NCBI GenBank assembly: GCA_001606155.1
Contig: LODT01000041.1
Coordinates: 496,001 to 560,000 of the forward strand
Source: Tieghemostelium lacteum
Taxonomy: Eukaryota > Evosea > Eumycetozoa > Dictyosteliales > Raperosteliaceae
Direction: 5' to 3'
DNA length: 64,000 bases
How positions within the stretch are numbered: position 1 is the stretch's first letter; each line of letters starts with the position of its first letter. The translations under genes and the position numbers were made by a program. Below are positions 26,301 through 38,707 of the stretch, piece by piece. The notes under the pieces are model-generated. The model did no database searches and was not told where the DNA came from. It worked only from the letters and a program-made list of their open reading frames with translations.

Positions 26301-28473
26301 AATTGTTAAACCTAAATATCAACTTCCACCACCTCTAAATGATATAAGTTGGCTTCCAATCCTAATGAAACTCTCAATCAGATGTTCATTAACTGCAAAT
26401 AACATTTTAAAACAGTTGAAAAATCTAGAAGTTGACCCAAACGAAATTAAATTCAACAAGCTCTATGAGTATCTTAAACTTCACCATCCTCATGAAGTAT
26501 TCTCTGTTTTAATGTCACTGAAAAATTGCAAAATATTTCCTTGTGTTACTGAATCAGATCATATCGGATTCCTTAGTTCCTCATTCTCATCATTAACAAA
26601 TTCAGTTGATCCATCTCTCTCTCATCTATGTTTTACAGTTCTTCCAACTAGAAAAAATTACTTTGGATTAATGTTAAATTTTCTTGGAACAGTTGAACAG
26701 GAACATGTAGAAAAACATCTTCATAATCTCCTCAAAGAAGTTGAAAAATGGAAAAACCAAGATAAACTACACGAATTATCAACCATTTTAGAAAAAATAA
26801 TTAAATATATAGCGGAGAAAGAATGGATCGTCAATGTTAATGAACTACCAAATAACTACCTTTTTCCAATTGATTCTCATCTCTTCACAGTTAGTGATAT
26901 TGTAGTTGATGACTCTGATTCTTTAGATCCATTCTTTAAAGTGGTACCTAAGAATTTCTTGAAATATCGATATACGATGTTGAAACTTGGATTTTCAACT
27001 CTTACTGATGAAAACATTATCTCTAAACTTTCTTCAATGAAAAATATGGTAATTGGGGAATACTGTAAAAACAAATTTGAGTATCTTTTAAATAAGATAC
27101 AACACTCTCTACCACCAGTTTTATTAGATTCCAAATATCATCTGAGATCACATAATCAAGTTTATCATGTACCTGAATCTTCTATAAATTTGATGAATAG
27201 AATTGATGTTACTGGTTTAATTTTTGAAGTTCACCGTGATTTGGTCATGAGTAGAGAAAAACTTAAGATTCAATCAATTCAAGATATGGTTACAGAGTCA
27301 TTAGATGAAAAAAAATCGTCATATCAGGTTGAATCAACAATATTCATAGATTTCTCAGATTATCATATCATTTCAATGATTCATCGTCAATTGGAAAAAG
27401 TTAGAGATAAAAGAGATATTTTAGGTAGATTTCAATCTCTGAAGGTTTATTCAGGTAATATACTGAGTAAATTTACATTGATATCCCAAGATAAAGATGT
27501 TACCAAACAACCAAACGGATCTACCTATATTTATAATTCTAAAACCAACTCAGTATACTTTACTAAGCTTGGTTATAATGAATTATCATTCTATTCATTT
27601 TTAACCAGTGCTTTTACTTTTAATGTCATGGATATCTATGAAGATATTCAAGCATTAAAGAGTTATCAGATTGATGTGAACCCACTCCACAATTATTCCA
27701 ATGGAGATATTGTCCTCTACTCTAAAGATGGTGTCAATATGGTAACAGCTAAAGTTGTTATGATTTTAGAGAATCTAAAGGAATTCTCTGAATTGAAGTT
27801 TTATCAAATACAAATTCAAGATGGTGAATTGAAATCAGTGCCATCAATTCATCTCTATAAACAAAGTTCCACAATCAATTACTCTGATATCTCTTTTGAA
27901 CCACAATCCATTCAACAACTCTACAATGAGGTTTATCGTCAATATCGTGATAGATGGGAATGTCAAAGAGTATTACAATTTGCATCTCAGATAAAAGTTA
28001 TCATAAAAACCAATACTATTTCAAAGGTTGACAAAGCATCAGATAAACAATATAGTAGTTGGATTAACACTTTATTTAAATCAGCTTTCTCAGGAAACTA
28101 CAATGAATCAAAACCCAATCACCAATATTATAATATTTTTAAAGAACAAGCTAAATATGATTTAGAAACTGCAGAATACCTTCACCGAGGTGGATTCTAT
28201 GCACCATCATGTTTCTATTCACAACAAACTGTTGAGAAGATTTGTAAATCCTATTGCTACCTAAAAGGAATATCATTTAGTTACAATAATATATCAGAAG
28301 TAGATTGTAGTGAAGCACATAAATTGGAATCACACAATATATCAACAAGATATCCTCCATTACAAGGATTAGGATCTACAGTACCTTTCAAAAACTACAA
28401 TCAAACTCAATCTAGCAATTCCATTCAAATTGCCAGAGAATTGTATAGTAATGTAATGAATCAATTAGAATAA
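20384..28473 (+). CDS. Sacsin-like giant ATPase/HEPN protein, copy B
   Basis: Two exons, 20384-20503 and 20569-28473; intron 65 bp at the same position as in copy A; product 2,674 residues. Both GHKL modules are intact (NADDA, GKFGLGVNSVYH; QNSDDSGA, GQYGIGFNSVYN). Long stretches are nearly base-for-base identical to copy A (for example 21600-21880 against 12960-13240). Other patches differ strongly, notably around 22150-22490. The HEPN end is seven residues shorter than in A and C before the SE.DCSEAHKLES block, and RYPPLH is RYPPLQ here. Copy B resembles copy C in its first kilobase and A elsewhere, so the array looks mosaic. Confidence 0.85.
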
Positions 28474-28742
28474 ATTAAAAACCAATTCATTTAATATCAT
28501 AAATAAAATCTATTACACTAAATCCTTTATATCACAAAAATATATTTAAAGATTTTTGTTATACATCTAGTAAACTGAAATTACAGATGATATTTTATAG
28601 CTCAAATCTAGATTTATTTCACAGTAATTCCTTAAAAACTGAAAATAGGTTTTGTAAATTGGTATAAATCAAAATTAGCTTAGTTATGATATTTTATTTT
28701 AATAAAATTTTTTTTTTTTATTATTTTTAATATTAACAAACT

Positions 28743-31700
28743 ATGAACTCTAAATTTAATTTTGATTTCTCTGGTGGAAACGCAACGGAACCATATTACA
28801 TTCGAATCAAGGGAATTTTATCAAAATACCATGAATCAACAATATTAAAAGAATTACTTCAGGTAAGATTTTAAAATTTCTGATTTTTTATTTTTAAATT
28901 TTTACTAAAATTATTATTTAAATAGAATGCTGATGATGCTTTTTCAACAAAAGTAATCATAAAATATGATACAAAGTCTTACCCAACTGAGATTTTATTC
29001 AGTAATGAGTGCAAAGTATTGCAAGGACCATCATTATTGGTTTACAGTGATTCCATTTTTCAAGAAAAGGATTGGGTTGGAATCAAAAAACTTGGATCAG
29101 GCTCAAAAGAACTTGATCTGAAATCAGTTGGTAAATTTGGATTGGGTGTGAATTCAGTCTATCATGCAACTGATTATTTGACAATCGTATCTGATAAGTA
29201 CATGTTGATGCAAGATCCTCTTGGTAATATCAACAAAGATGGATTCTTCATAGACTTTGTTGATCAACAACTTTCAGAAAAGTATCCAGATCAAGTTGAA
29301 CCATTCAAACATTTTGGATGTGATATGAAAACACCATTTAATGGTACTATCATAAGACTTCCAATTCGATCAGAACCAAGTCCAATTAAATCACAAATCA
29401 TAGAGGATTATGAACCCATAATCAATGAATTCATTCAACAATTGTATGAACTTCTTCTCTTCTTAAAGAATATAGAAATTGTTGAAGTCTACAATGATGA
29501 TGATCTCAAATTTAAAGTTTCAATAACCAATTCAGAATCAATTGGTAACATGAGAACCGTTGTACATGATTATATCAGTGAAATCGCAGATTCAATGGAT
29601 GAATACTCAGTTTTAGATTTCATTGAAATTCTTGATAGAAAAGATGATCTTCCACTAGAATCATTTATCATGAATCTAGAATATGAAACCCTTTTTGGAA
29701 AAGATGTTCAGTCATATTGTTTAACTCATGGTCTTATCACTAAAGGTCTGAATAATATTACAATCAACGAAGGAACCAAATTAATTCCATGGGGAGGTAC
29801 TGCTGTTCCATTAAATCTTGAAATTGACCAACTTGAAAATTTTGAAGGTATTCCATTCACATTTCTTCCAATTGGATCACTTCGATACTCAATTCCATTC
29901 CATTTCAATGGATTTTTTGTTTTATCTGATGCCAGAACTGATATATTGTTCAGTTCAACTAAACTTGAACACTCTCAAGAATATCAACACTCAAAATGGA
30001 ATGAAAATATTCTTTCGAATATCATTCCTGAACTCTATAATAGAAGTCTATTATTCATGGTTCAAAGAGGAATGTTTGATCAAGAATCCAATTTGATTTA
30101 TCACCATTTCCCTTATCACCAACACTCTTCAGAGAAAGATAAAATATTATCATCTCACATTGTAAAAAGACTCTCAACATCTCAATTATTTCAAGATATC
30201 AAGACTCTTCAATTCCATTTTCTTCAAGATTGTTATTGTGTAACTGAAAAAGAACCAATTGAAATTCGAAATATTCTTCATGAAAGATCAATTCCAACAA
30301 TTGAAATTCCAACAAAACTACTTCAATTTATGATTGAACAAGGATGTGAAGTAGATATGATCACACCTCAATACATTTGTTCTCTATTGAAAAGTTATCC
30401 AATCAGTGAATTCTGTGAAATTACTCTTAAATATTTGATTTCTGATTCCGAAACCATCTCTCAAGGCTATCTTGAAGGTGTAAAAGTATTTCCAATTGCA
30501 AATGGTACTCTTGGTTCATTGACCCTAAAAAGATACATTAGGAATTATATCAATTTACCTGAATATTTTTTGCCTGATCATGATCAGTTTACCTTGATAA
30601 AAAGTAGAAGTTCAAATAGAATTTTTGACATCACCAAAACTAATCTAATTGATGACAATATAAAGTTGTTGTCGAATTATTACAAAACCAACCAATACCA
30701 AAATCTTAATTTTATCACTGATTTAATTCAATCATTTCCTGAGTTGGCTGGAAGACAAGAAATAATACATCATTTACCATCAGACTTTCACATTGATGTA
30801 TTTTGGGATTATATGAAGTATCAAGATAATGACACTATTCTTGATTTTGTTTGTGTTCCTGCAACAACACAAACCGGTAAATTAGTTTATGTCTCACCAA
30901 ACTATCCAAAAATTCTACTTGATTCAATGCAAAAATCAATCAGAGATATTGGACTACTTCTTGGCTTTGTTGTTGTCCAAGTTGATGGAAAACACTCTAA
31001 ATCAATAACCAAAGTAAAATCTCATGATAATTTTATAAATGGATTGACAAAAGAATCAGTTTCTACTTTAAATTCTGATGATATAACCACTCTAAGAAAG
31101 TATCTTTTATCTGAAAAAAGAACATCATCACAATCTGATATCATTTTCAGATTACCAATATTCAACAATTCCAATGGTACTTTCAGTAATATCACCTATT
31201 TTTCTCTTTGCACCAATTGGACTGAAATGAAAAACTATTCACTTGGAAAAGAATATGTATTTTTTGAAGATTCACAATTAAATCTACAAAATTGGCCAAC
31301 CACAATTCACAACCAACAACAAACTATTGTAAAGTTTTTACTTCCTCATATGGACAAATACAACATAGATAGCCAACTCTCTATTGCCAAAATCATCATC
31401 AAGTTTCCCGAAACATTTAAACCTCTAATTTCATCTTATTATAAATGGATTCCCAATCATTGTGGTACACTATCATCAATCAATGGTGTTTATTTACTCA
31501 ATCAAGACCAAGAAGATTTGTTAAAATACACACCTCTTGGTGAATCTCAGATTATTTCACACCAACTGACACTTTTGAAATCTGATTCTTGGAAAACAAT
31601 AGGAGTTAAATACAACTACCCATCAATAAATGGTAATTGCTCATCTAAATTATCTCATTGACAATTGGACTGATTCAGAAGAATCTGATCAAATGGAGGC

Positions 31701-34700
31701 CATTGAAAAGATTTATTCATTTTTGAATCAACATCAGATTGAACTCCCAAACAATATGAATTGGGTTTGGAATGGATATAAATTTGTTTCACCAACCAAA
31801 ACATTTGTCAATGGAACATCAATTGATCCATACATTTTTGAAATACCACAGAACCTCAAGAAATTCAAAGAATTGTATGAAAAGTCACACATTCCAACAT
31901 CACCATCATTCAGACAATATGCACACATTCTAGAAACTATCTATAAAGAATCGAATGGAATGGTTTTAAAAGACTCAAAATTCAAAATCACTCTGAAAAT
32001 TGTTTCTGAAATTTCTAAAATATCAGCACAAGATAGATGTGATTTGTATCTTCCAACCACCAAAATGACACTTGTAAAACAGAAAAATATTATCTTTTCT
32101 GAAATTGATGATTTACATCCATCATTAAAGTCATTTTCAATTCTTCACAGAGACATTTCATTTAATGTTGCCAAATCACTCGGAATCCAATCCAGCTCAA
32201 GTGCCATTAAGAAAGGTAAACCAATTCCAGGTCATGATTTTGGACAACATGAAGAACTAGTCACTAGAATTAAGAATATCAATGAAGAATACAAAGTTGA
32301 ATCATTTCTCAAAGAAATGGTTCAGAATTCAGATGATAGTGGTGCTACAGTTCTTGAGATTATTTTGGATAAAAGAAAATATCATCTCAAAGACCTAGAT
32401 TCTGATCTTCCTAAGAAATTTAAAGATTATCTTGAACCATCATTGGTTATCTTTAATAATTCGAAATTCACAGATCAAGATATTCAAAATATTCAGAAAC
32501 TTGGATTATCTTATAAAAAAGGAGATGTTTCAAAAATTGGACAATATGGAATTGGATTCAATTCAGTTTATAATTTCACCAATGTACCATCCATTATCAC
32601 CAGAGATTCATTATACATATTTGACCCACTAAGATCTCATTTTTCAGTTGAAAAAAGTCCAGGAAGATCTTTTGAATTCTCACTTCGAGATCAATTAATT
32701 GATATCTTTCAACCTCTAAACTATCCAAATTTAGGATTAACATTTGATTGCGAGTTTGAAAACACCATCATTCGTTTACCACTCAGAAAACAACTACATG
32801 AAAAAATATCTAACAACATTTGGAACATAGAATCTATAACTAAAACTATTGAGAAGTTTAAGGATTCAGCTGAACAATGTTTGTTATTTCAAAAACATCT
32901 CAACAAAATATCATTCTCAATAATTGAAGATGATGGAAGTAATCAATCCGTTGAAACATTTTCAATAGAGAAAACTATTCATAAAGGATTTAATCCTTCT
33001 GAACTAAACCAGATATTATACAATTTCAATTGGAAACAACCATTTATGTATTTAACCCATCTTGATATCTCTCAAAATAGTAATGAAGAAATTGAATCAA
33101 ACCAATGGATAGTTGGTTGGTGTGTTGGTTCATCAAATAAAGGTATGCTCCATAGCATCTATCAAAATCTTTCAGAAAAGATTGTACCAATTGGTAGTGT
33201 TGCAATTTGTTTTACAAAAGATATTAAAGGTATTCCATTCACCTTTCTTCCTCTTCCAAAATCAACAGAATTACCAATTCATGTCAATGGTAGCTTCATC
33301 TTGAATTCATCAAGACAAGATGTATTCAATTCACTTGACAATAACATTGATATTACAAAAATACCAATATCCACTACCTCTGGTTCAGAACAAGAAAAAT
33401 CAATTTGGAATATTTCAATTGTACAAGAGATTCTTTCTTCTCTCTATATTAATACATTGAATGATGAATCATTTAAACTTCATTATGAAGGTATTAAAGG
33501 AGTAAATGACTTCTATAAAATATTCCCTCACAGTTACACCACATTATGGAACAGAATAACAAAGAACTTTTATGAAAACGCCAATGATAAAGAAATTTTT
33601 GCTAAACTAGAATTGGACGAAGAAGGAGAGATCACATTCAAATGGAGTAATCTCTCAGAATGCGACATGATTATTCACTCACTTGATTATCATATTGAAA
33701 TCATTAAAATATTACTTTTAGATGGTTGTAACATTAATATGATTCCCGAGAATATCTACATGAAATTGACAAACATTCAAATTCCAATTCTCAATTCTAC
33801 CCAAGTATCTAAATTCTATCAATCAAATTATTCATTTTACCTTACCGATCCACCAAAACCATCATTGAAATCCATTGATAATATTTTAACATTGGTAAAG
33901 TTCTGCACTATAGAACTAGATGTTGACAATCTAAATGGAACTCCATTTATGTTACTCCACAATGAAAACGAATCATTATTATTCTCTGACAATAATCCCT
34001 CTCATTTGATTTTTAATCAAGAATATTATTCACTAAATCCAGATTCTAATCTTTACCTCCACCCCAAACTCTGTTCTATTGTAAGATGGCTAGATAACAT
34101 ATACGCCAAAAATCTCAATTTCCCAGAATTCTTTCTGAATTATTTAGTCTCAAAACTTCACAGTTTTAAATATCTTAACGAATGTATTCCAATTCTATCT
34201 TCTCTAGAATCTCATTGGTATAAATTCAGCAATGAAAATATTAAATCACTCATTAAAATTTCTATTGTACCAGTTTTGAATGAGGAAAATAATGAAATTT
34301 TAAAATTCAACAAAGTATCTAAATACTATCATCCTGATGTATTGAAAATTGTTAAACCTAAATATCAACTTCCACCACCTCTAAATGATATAAGTTGGCT
34401 TCCAATCCTAATGAAACTCTCAATCAGATGTTCATTAACTACAAATAACATTTTAAAACAGTTGAAAAATCTAGAAGTTGACCCAAACGAAATTAAATTC
34501 AACAAACTCTACGAGTATCTTAAATTTCACCATCCTCATGAAGTATCCTCTGTTTTACAGTCACTGAAAGATTGTAAAATATTTCCTTGTGTTACTGAAT
34601 CAGATCATATCGGATTCCTTAGTTCCTCATTCTCATCATTAACAAATTCAGTTGATTCATCTCTCTCTGATCTATGTTTTACAGTTATTCCTACCAGAAA

Positions 34701-36546
34701 GCATCACTTTGAATTAATTTTAAGTTTAATTTTTCCTGAAACAGTTGAACAGAAACATGTAGAACAACATCTTCATAATCTCCTCAAAGAAGTTGAAAAA
34801 TGGAAAAACCAAGATAAACTACACGAATTATCAATCATTTTAGAAAAAAATATGAAATATATAGAGGATAAAGATTGGATCGTCAATGAACTACCAAGTA
34901 ACTACCTTTTTCCAATTGATTCTCAACTCTTCCCAGTTAGAGAGATTGTAGTTGATGACTCTGATTCTTTAGATCCATTCTTTAAAGTGGTACCTAAGAA
35001 TTTCTTGAAATATCGATATACGATGTTGGAACTTGGATTTTCAACTCTTACTGATGAAAATATTATCTCTAAATTTTCTTCAATGAAAAATATGGTAATT
35101 GGGGAACACTGTATAAACAAATTTGAATACCTTTTAAATAAGATACAACACTCTCTACCACCAGTTTTATTAGATTCCAACTATTATCTTAGATCACATA
35201 ATCAAGTTTATCATGTACCCAAATCCTCTATAAATTTGATAAATAGAATTGATGTTACTGGTTTAATTTTTGAAGTTCACCGTGATTTGGTCATGAGTAG
35301 AGAAAAATTGGAAATTCTATCAATCCAAGATATGGTTACAGAGTCATTAGATGAAGAAAAATCGACATATCAGGTTGAATCAACAATATTCATAGATTTC
35401 TCAGATAAGAATATCATTTCTGTGGTTCTTCGTCAATTGGAAAAAGTTAGAGATAATAGAGATATTCTAAGTATATTTCAAACTCTGAAGGTTTATTCAG
35501 GTAATATACAGAGTAAATTTACATTGATATCTCAAGATAAAGACGTTACCAAACAACCAAACGGATCTACCTACATTTATAATTCTAAAACCAACTCAGT
35601 ATACTTTACTAAGCTTGGTTATAATGAATTATCATTCTATTCATTTTTAACCAGTGCTTTTAGTTTCAATGTCATGGATATCTATGAAGATATTCAAACA
35701 TTAAAGAGTTATCAGATTGATTTGAACCCACTCCATAATTATTCCAATGGAGATATTGTCCTCTACTCTAAAGATGGTGTCAATATGGTAACAGCTAAAG
35801 TTGTTATGATTTTAGAGAATCTAAAAGAATTCTTCTCTGAATTGAAGTTTTATCAAATACAAATTCAAGATGGTAAATTGAAATCAGTTTCATCAATTCA
35901 TCTCTATAAACAAAGTTCCACAATCAATTACTCTGATATCTCTTTTGAACCACAATCCATTCAACAACTCTACAATGAGGTTTATCGTCAATATGGTGAT
36001 GGATGGGAATGTCAAAGAGTTTTACAATTTGCATCTCAGATAAAAGTTATCATAAAAACCAATTATATTACATGGGTTGACAAAGCATCAGATACACAAA
36101 ATAGTAGTTGGATTACCACTTTATTTAAATCAGCTTACTCAGGAAACTACAATGAAGCAAAACCCAATCACCAATATTATAATATTTTTAAAGAACAAGC
36201 TAAATATGATTTAGAAACTGCAGAATACCTTCATCAAGGTGGATTCTATGCACCATCATGTTTCTATTCACAACAAACTGCTGAGAAGATTTGTAAATCC
36301 TATTGCTACCTAAAAGGAATTTCATTTAATTTAAGCTCTCACATGATATTTTACAATATGATTTCAGAAATCGATTGTAGTGAAGCACATAAATTGGAAT
36401 CCCACTATATATCTACAAGATATCCTCCATTACATGGATCAGGATCTACAGTTCCTTTCAAAAACTACAATCAAACTCAATCCAGTAATTCCATTAAAAT
36501 TGCCAGAGATTTGTATAACAATCTAATAACTGTAATGAACAATTAA
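28743..36546 (+). CDS. Sacsin-like protein, copy C, with internal 311-bp deletion
   Basis: Exon 1 is 28743-28862, intron 63 bp, and exon 2 starts at 28926. Reading is open from there to a stop at 31659-31661; another frame is open from about 31630 to 36546. Against copy B, 311 bases equivalent to 23275-23585 are missing at 31630/31631, between two AAAT copies, which shifts the frame. The rest of the coding sequence (second GHKL module QNSDDSGA and GQYGIGFNSVYN; HEPN end with RYPPLH) has no further break over 4.9 kb. A 46-base GTAATT..TTCAG segment, 31633-31678, could act as an intron. If removed, reading continues in phase with a net loss of 119 residues. The locus may thus be a very young pseudogene, two truncated genes, or a shortened but working gene. 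Confidence 0.65.
31633..31678 (+). other. Possible cryptic intron at the deletion junction of copy C
   Basis: GTAATT at 31633 and TTCAG ending at 31678 bound 46 bases. The first codon base before the segment (31632) and the two after it (31679-31680) make a full codon, and the downstream frame is the conserved one (EESDQMEAIEK). Against it: 46 bp is short, and ~67% AT is far below the true introns here. In copies A and B the same bases are coding. Confidence 0.3.
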
Positions 36547-36975
36547 AATAAAAAAAAGATAAAAATCAATCCATTTAATTTAATATTTCAATAAAATCTA
36601 TTACACTAAAATCAATTTATTGTTTTATCCCAGCAAAATATATAAATATAAGAAATATTAAAATTTTTGTATTTTTACAGTTCACAATAAATCCCTATCA
36701 TTAATGCACAAAACACATTTTAAAATATTTACAATAGAACAGATGCTAGAAATATTGTAGCAGTACTGAAATCCTGCAACAACTTCCATATCTTTGCAAA
36801 AAATTGTTCTTTGGTATGAGTATTTGATTGAACCTCAAAATTCTTTATTTCAAATAGTGAATTGTTCTTTTTAAATCATCTTTTAAAAAATAAAATGTAA
36901 AACTAAATATCTAAAAAGTAAATGAATAGGAATATCCTCAGAATTCATTTATTTTGATTATTTGTGTACATAAAA
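36547..36975. other. Gap with a possible orphan terminal exon (minus strand)
   Basis: The first ~100 bp matches the 3' flank of copy B (TAATTTAATATTT, AATAAAATCTATTACACTAAA), marking the duplication unit. Further on, the minus strand is open from about 36886 to TAA at 36729-36731 and reads coding-like: EVQSNTHTKEQFFAKIWKLL followed by a hydrophobic end FSTATIFLASVLL. No ATG is present and an acceptor-like AG precedes it. It could be a terminal exon of the adjacent Cys-rich gene or a relic. Confidence 0.3.
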
Positions 36976-38163
36976 TTATTCGTTTTTTGGGTTTTGGTAT
37001 ATACCATTGAAATACACTTGATAATTTGTATTATCACCAGCCCAACTTTCCATAACTGATTCCACTACATTTATAGCCAATGGAACATTGATTGGTTCCA
37101 TATCTGTGTAATTTGAGAGAATTATTAATGAGGTTGTATTTGATGATGAAACAGTTGGAACATCAATAAAAGTTAATTTCATTCCAAAAGATAATAAACT
37201 GTTATTCATTGCAGTTTGTAATGAACTAACTGATAAGTTTTCAGTTGGGAAGACACTACGTTCTTCAGTGTCTTCATAGCTTGTAACTACAGTCTCCCAA
37301 AAATCAACTTTACAATTTTGAACCAATTCGTAACCCATAGATAAAAGATTATACCAATAATCAAAAAAGATGATACCATTTCCTAGTGTTAGAATTTGAC
37401 CTTGATCTGAATGAGGTAATGAACAAAATGAAACTGGACCTTGTAAATAACAAATTGCAATGTCGTTGTAAAAACCTTCAGTAGCAGTTTCACAATCCAC
37501 TTCACCTGATGGTGCTGTAACTAATATAGTTTTAGCAAGAGATTGTTGTATACAGGCTCTAACATTTCCAACCCATTTTTGACCTAGTTCACTTAAGTGA
37601 GGTTCTAATTCTGTTTCCTTTATACATTGCTGGAACATTACATTTACCATAAATGGACAGGCACCGACAGTAGCAGGTTCCAAGCATTCAGAGTACCATA
37701 CACAACTAGCTCCTGATGGTTCTGCACAAGAAGCTGATATAGAACAATTACAATTTCCAGTCCAAGTACCACCACACCCATTACAGCATCCAGTGTTTTT
37801 ATTACATGTAGTACCAGAACTTGAACAATGAGTTGAGCATAGATTGGTGCAATTTGAACCCCAATAATATTCATTACAAGATGCACAAGCACCAGTTACA
37901 TTGTTACATGTATAGGTATCACATTCTTCTGAGCATCTGTATGTACATATTGAACCCCACCATCCATCTTCACAACCTGAAGTACATGCACCTGAAAGAC
38001 TATCGCAATTATCGTTTAAACAATTATCAGGACATGTATTTTGACAATTTTTACCCCACCACCCTTGCTCACAATTTTTAAGTGTGATTTCGGAAGTCTC
38101 TTCACTTCCACAGTTAATCACTGTGACCAAAAATAAAATCAATACTATAATTTTAATCTTCAT
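36976..38163 (-). CDS. Secreted EGF-like and Cys-rich protein (long paralogue)
   Basis: Single exon, 395 residues. Signal peptide at 1-18 (MKIKIIVLILFLVTVINC). Residues ~30-145 hold EGF/laminin-type modules in the multiple-EGF style (CEQGWWGKNCQNTC, CEDGWWGSICTYRC, NEYYWGSNCTNLC). Residues ~150-290 are the Cys-rich block shared with the protein at 10626-11231 (CVWYSECLEPATVGACP, VRACIQQSLAKT, FCSLPHSDQ). The last ~100 residues form a further domain without cysteines. No C-terminal membrane segment is evident, so it is probably secreted. It may be a matrix or surface-recognition protein; the function is not known. Confidence 0.75.
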   Translation of the reverse strand: MKIKIIVLILFLVTVINCGSEETSEITLKNCEQGWWGKNCQNTCPDNCLNDNCDSLSGACTSGCEDGWWGSICTYRCSEECDTYTCNNVTGACASCNEYYWGSNCTNLCSTHCSSSGTTCNKNTGCCNGCGGTWTGNCNCSISASCAEPSGASCVWYSECLEPATVGACPFMVNVMFQQCIKETELEPHLSELGQKWVGNVRACIQQSLAKTILVTAPSGEVDCETATEGFYNDIAICYLQGPVSFCSLPHSDQGQILTLGNGIIFFDYWYNLLSMGYELVQNCKVDFWETVVTSYEDTEERSVFPTENLSVSSLQTAMNNSLLSFGMKLTFIDVPTVSSSNTTSLIILSNYTDMEPINVPLAINVVESVMESWAGDNTNYQVYFNGIYQNPKNE

Positions 38164-38707
38164 TTAATCATGGGAATAAAAAAATAAATCAATTTTTGTC
38201 TAAAACATTTCCCTTGGTTTTGAAAAATCTGTAGATATTTATTATAACGGGTTTGACCACATCATCCTTTTACGAAATTTATAAATCCAAAGACTTTTCT
38301 GAATATTCATTACAAAGAATTATAATTATAAATTTTAAATTCTTGAATTTAATTTAATGATCAAAAGAATAAAAAAAAGTACCCCACTCCACATGTTCCT
38401 ATTTTTTTCCATGTTATTGGATACCACCCACCTCTCAATTGTAAAATGTGTTAAAATAGAGTGTTTCTTTAAATGTTTTTAACCCCAAAAGAGAATATTT
38501 TAGATGTGGTAGTGGTATGAGATTTCGATCTTGCCCTTCACCTTAAAGTTGAGCTATTTTTTATTGTAAAATGAACCTTATTGCCAAGGAAATTCAAGTA
38601 TAAAATGAATGAAATTAATTTCTAAATAATCATTCAAATCATCTTATTTCAATAACAATAACAATTAACAAATCAATTAAATCTCTATTATAAATATTAA
38701 ATTCAAA
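38164..38707. promoter_or_regulatory. Divergent promoter region
   Basis: No gene is seen between the Cys-rich gene (-) and the GPI-protein gene (+). A TATAAAA lies at 38599-38605, about 100 bases before the ATG at 38708, followed by a CAA/ACA-rich leader (AATAACAATAACAATTAACA) typical of strongly expressed dictyostelid genes. An ACCACCCACC stretch near 38425 is G-box-like. Confidence 0.45.

Noticed and set aside
31630-36546. Second half of copy C as an independent normal gene
   Set aside because: Its ATG is an internal Met codon of the family (MVIAHLNYL) without promoter or leader, so it is better read as the downstream part of one locus.
11744-36546. Sacsin array as a transferred prokaryotic defence island
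   Set aside because: The copies have eukaryotic introns, host-like codon use and the eukaryotic sacsin plan; HEPN alone does not justify a defence-system call.
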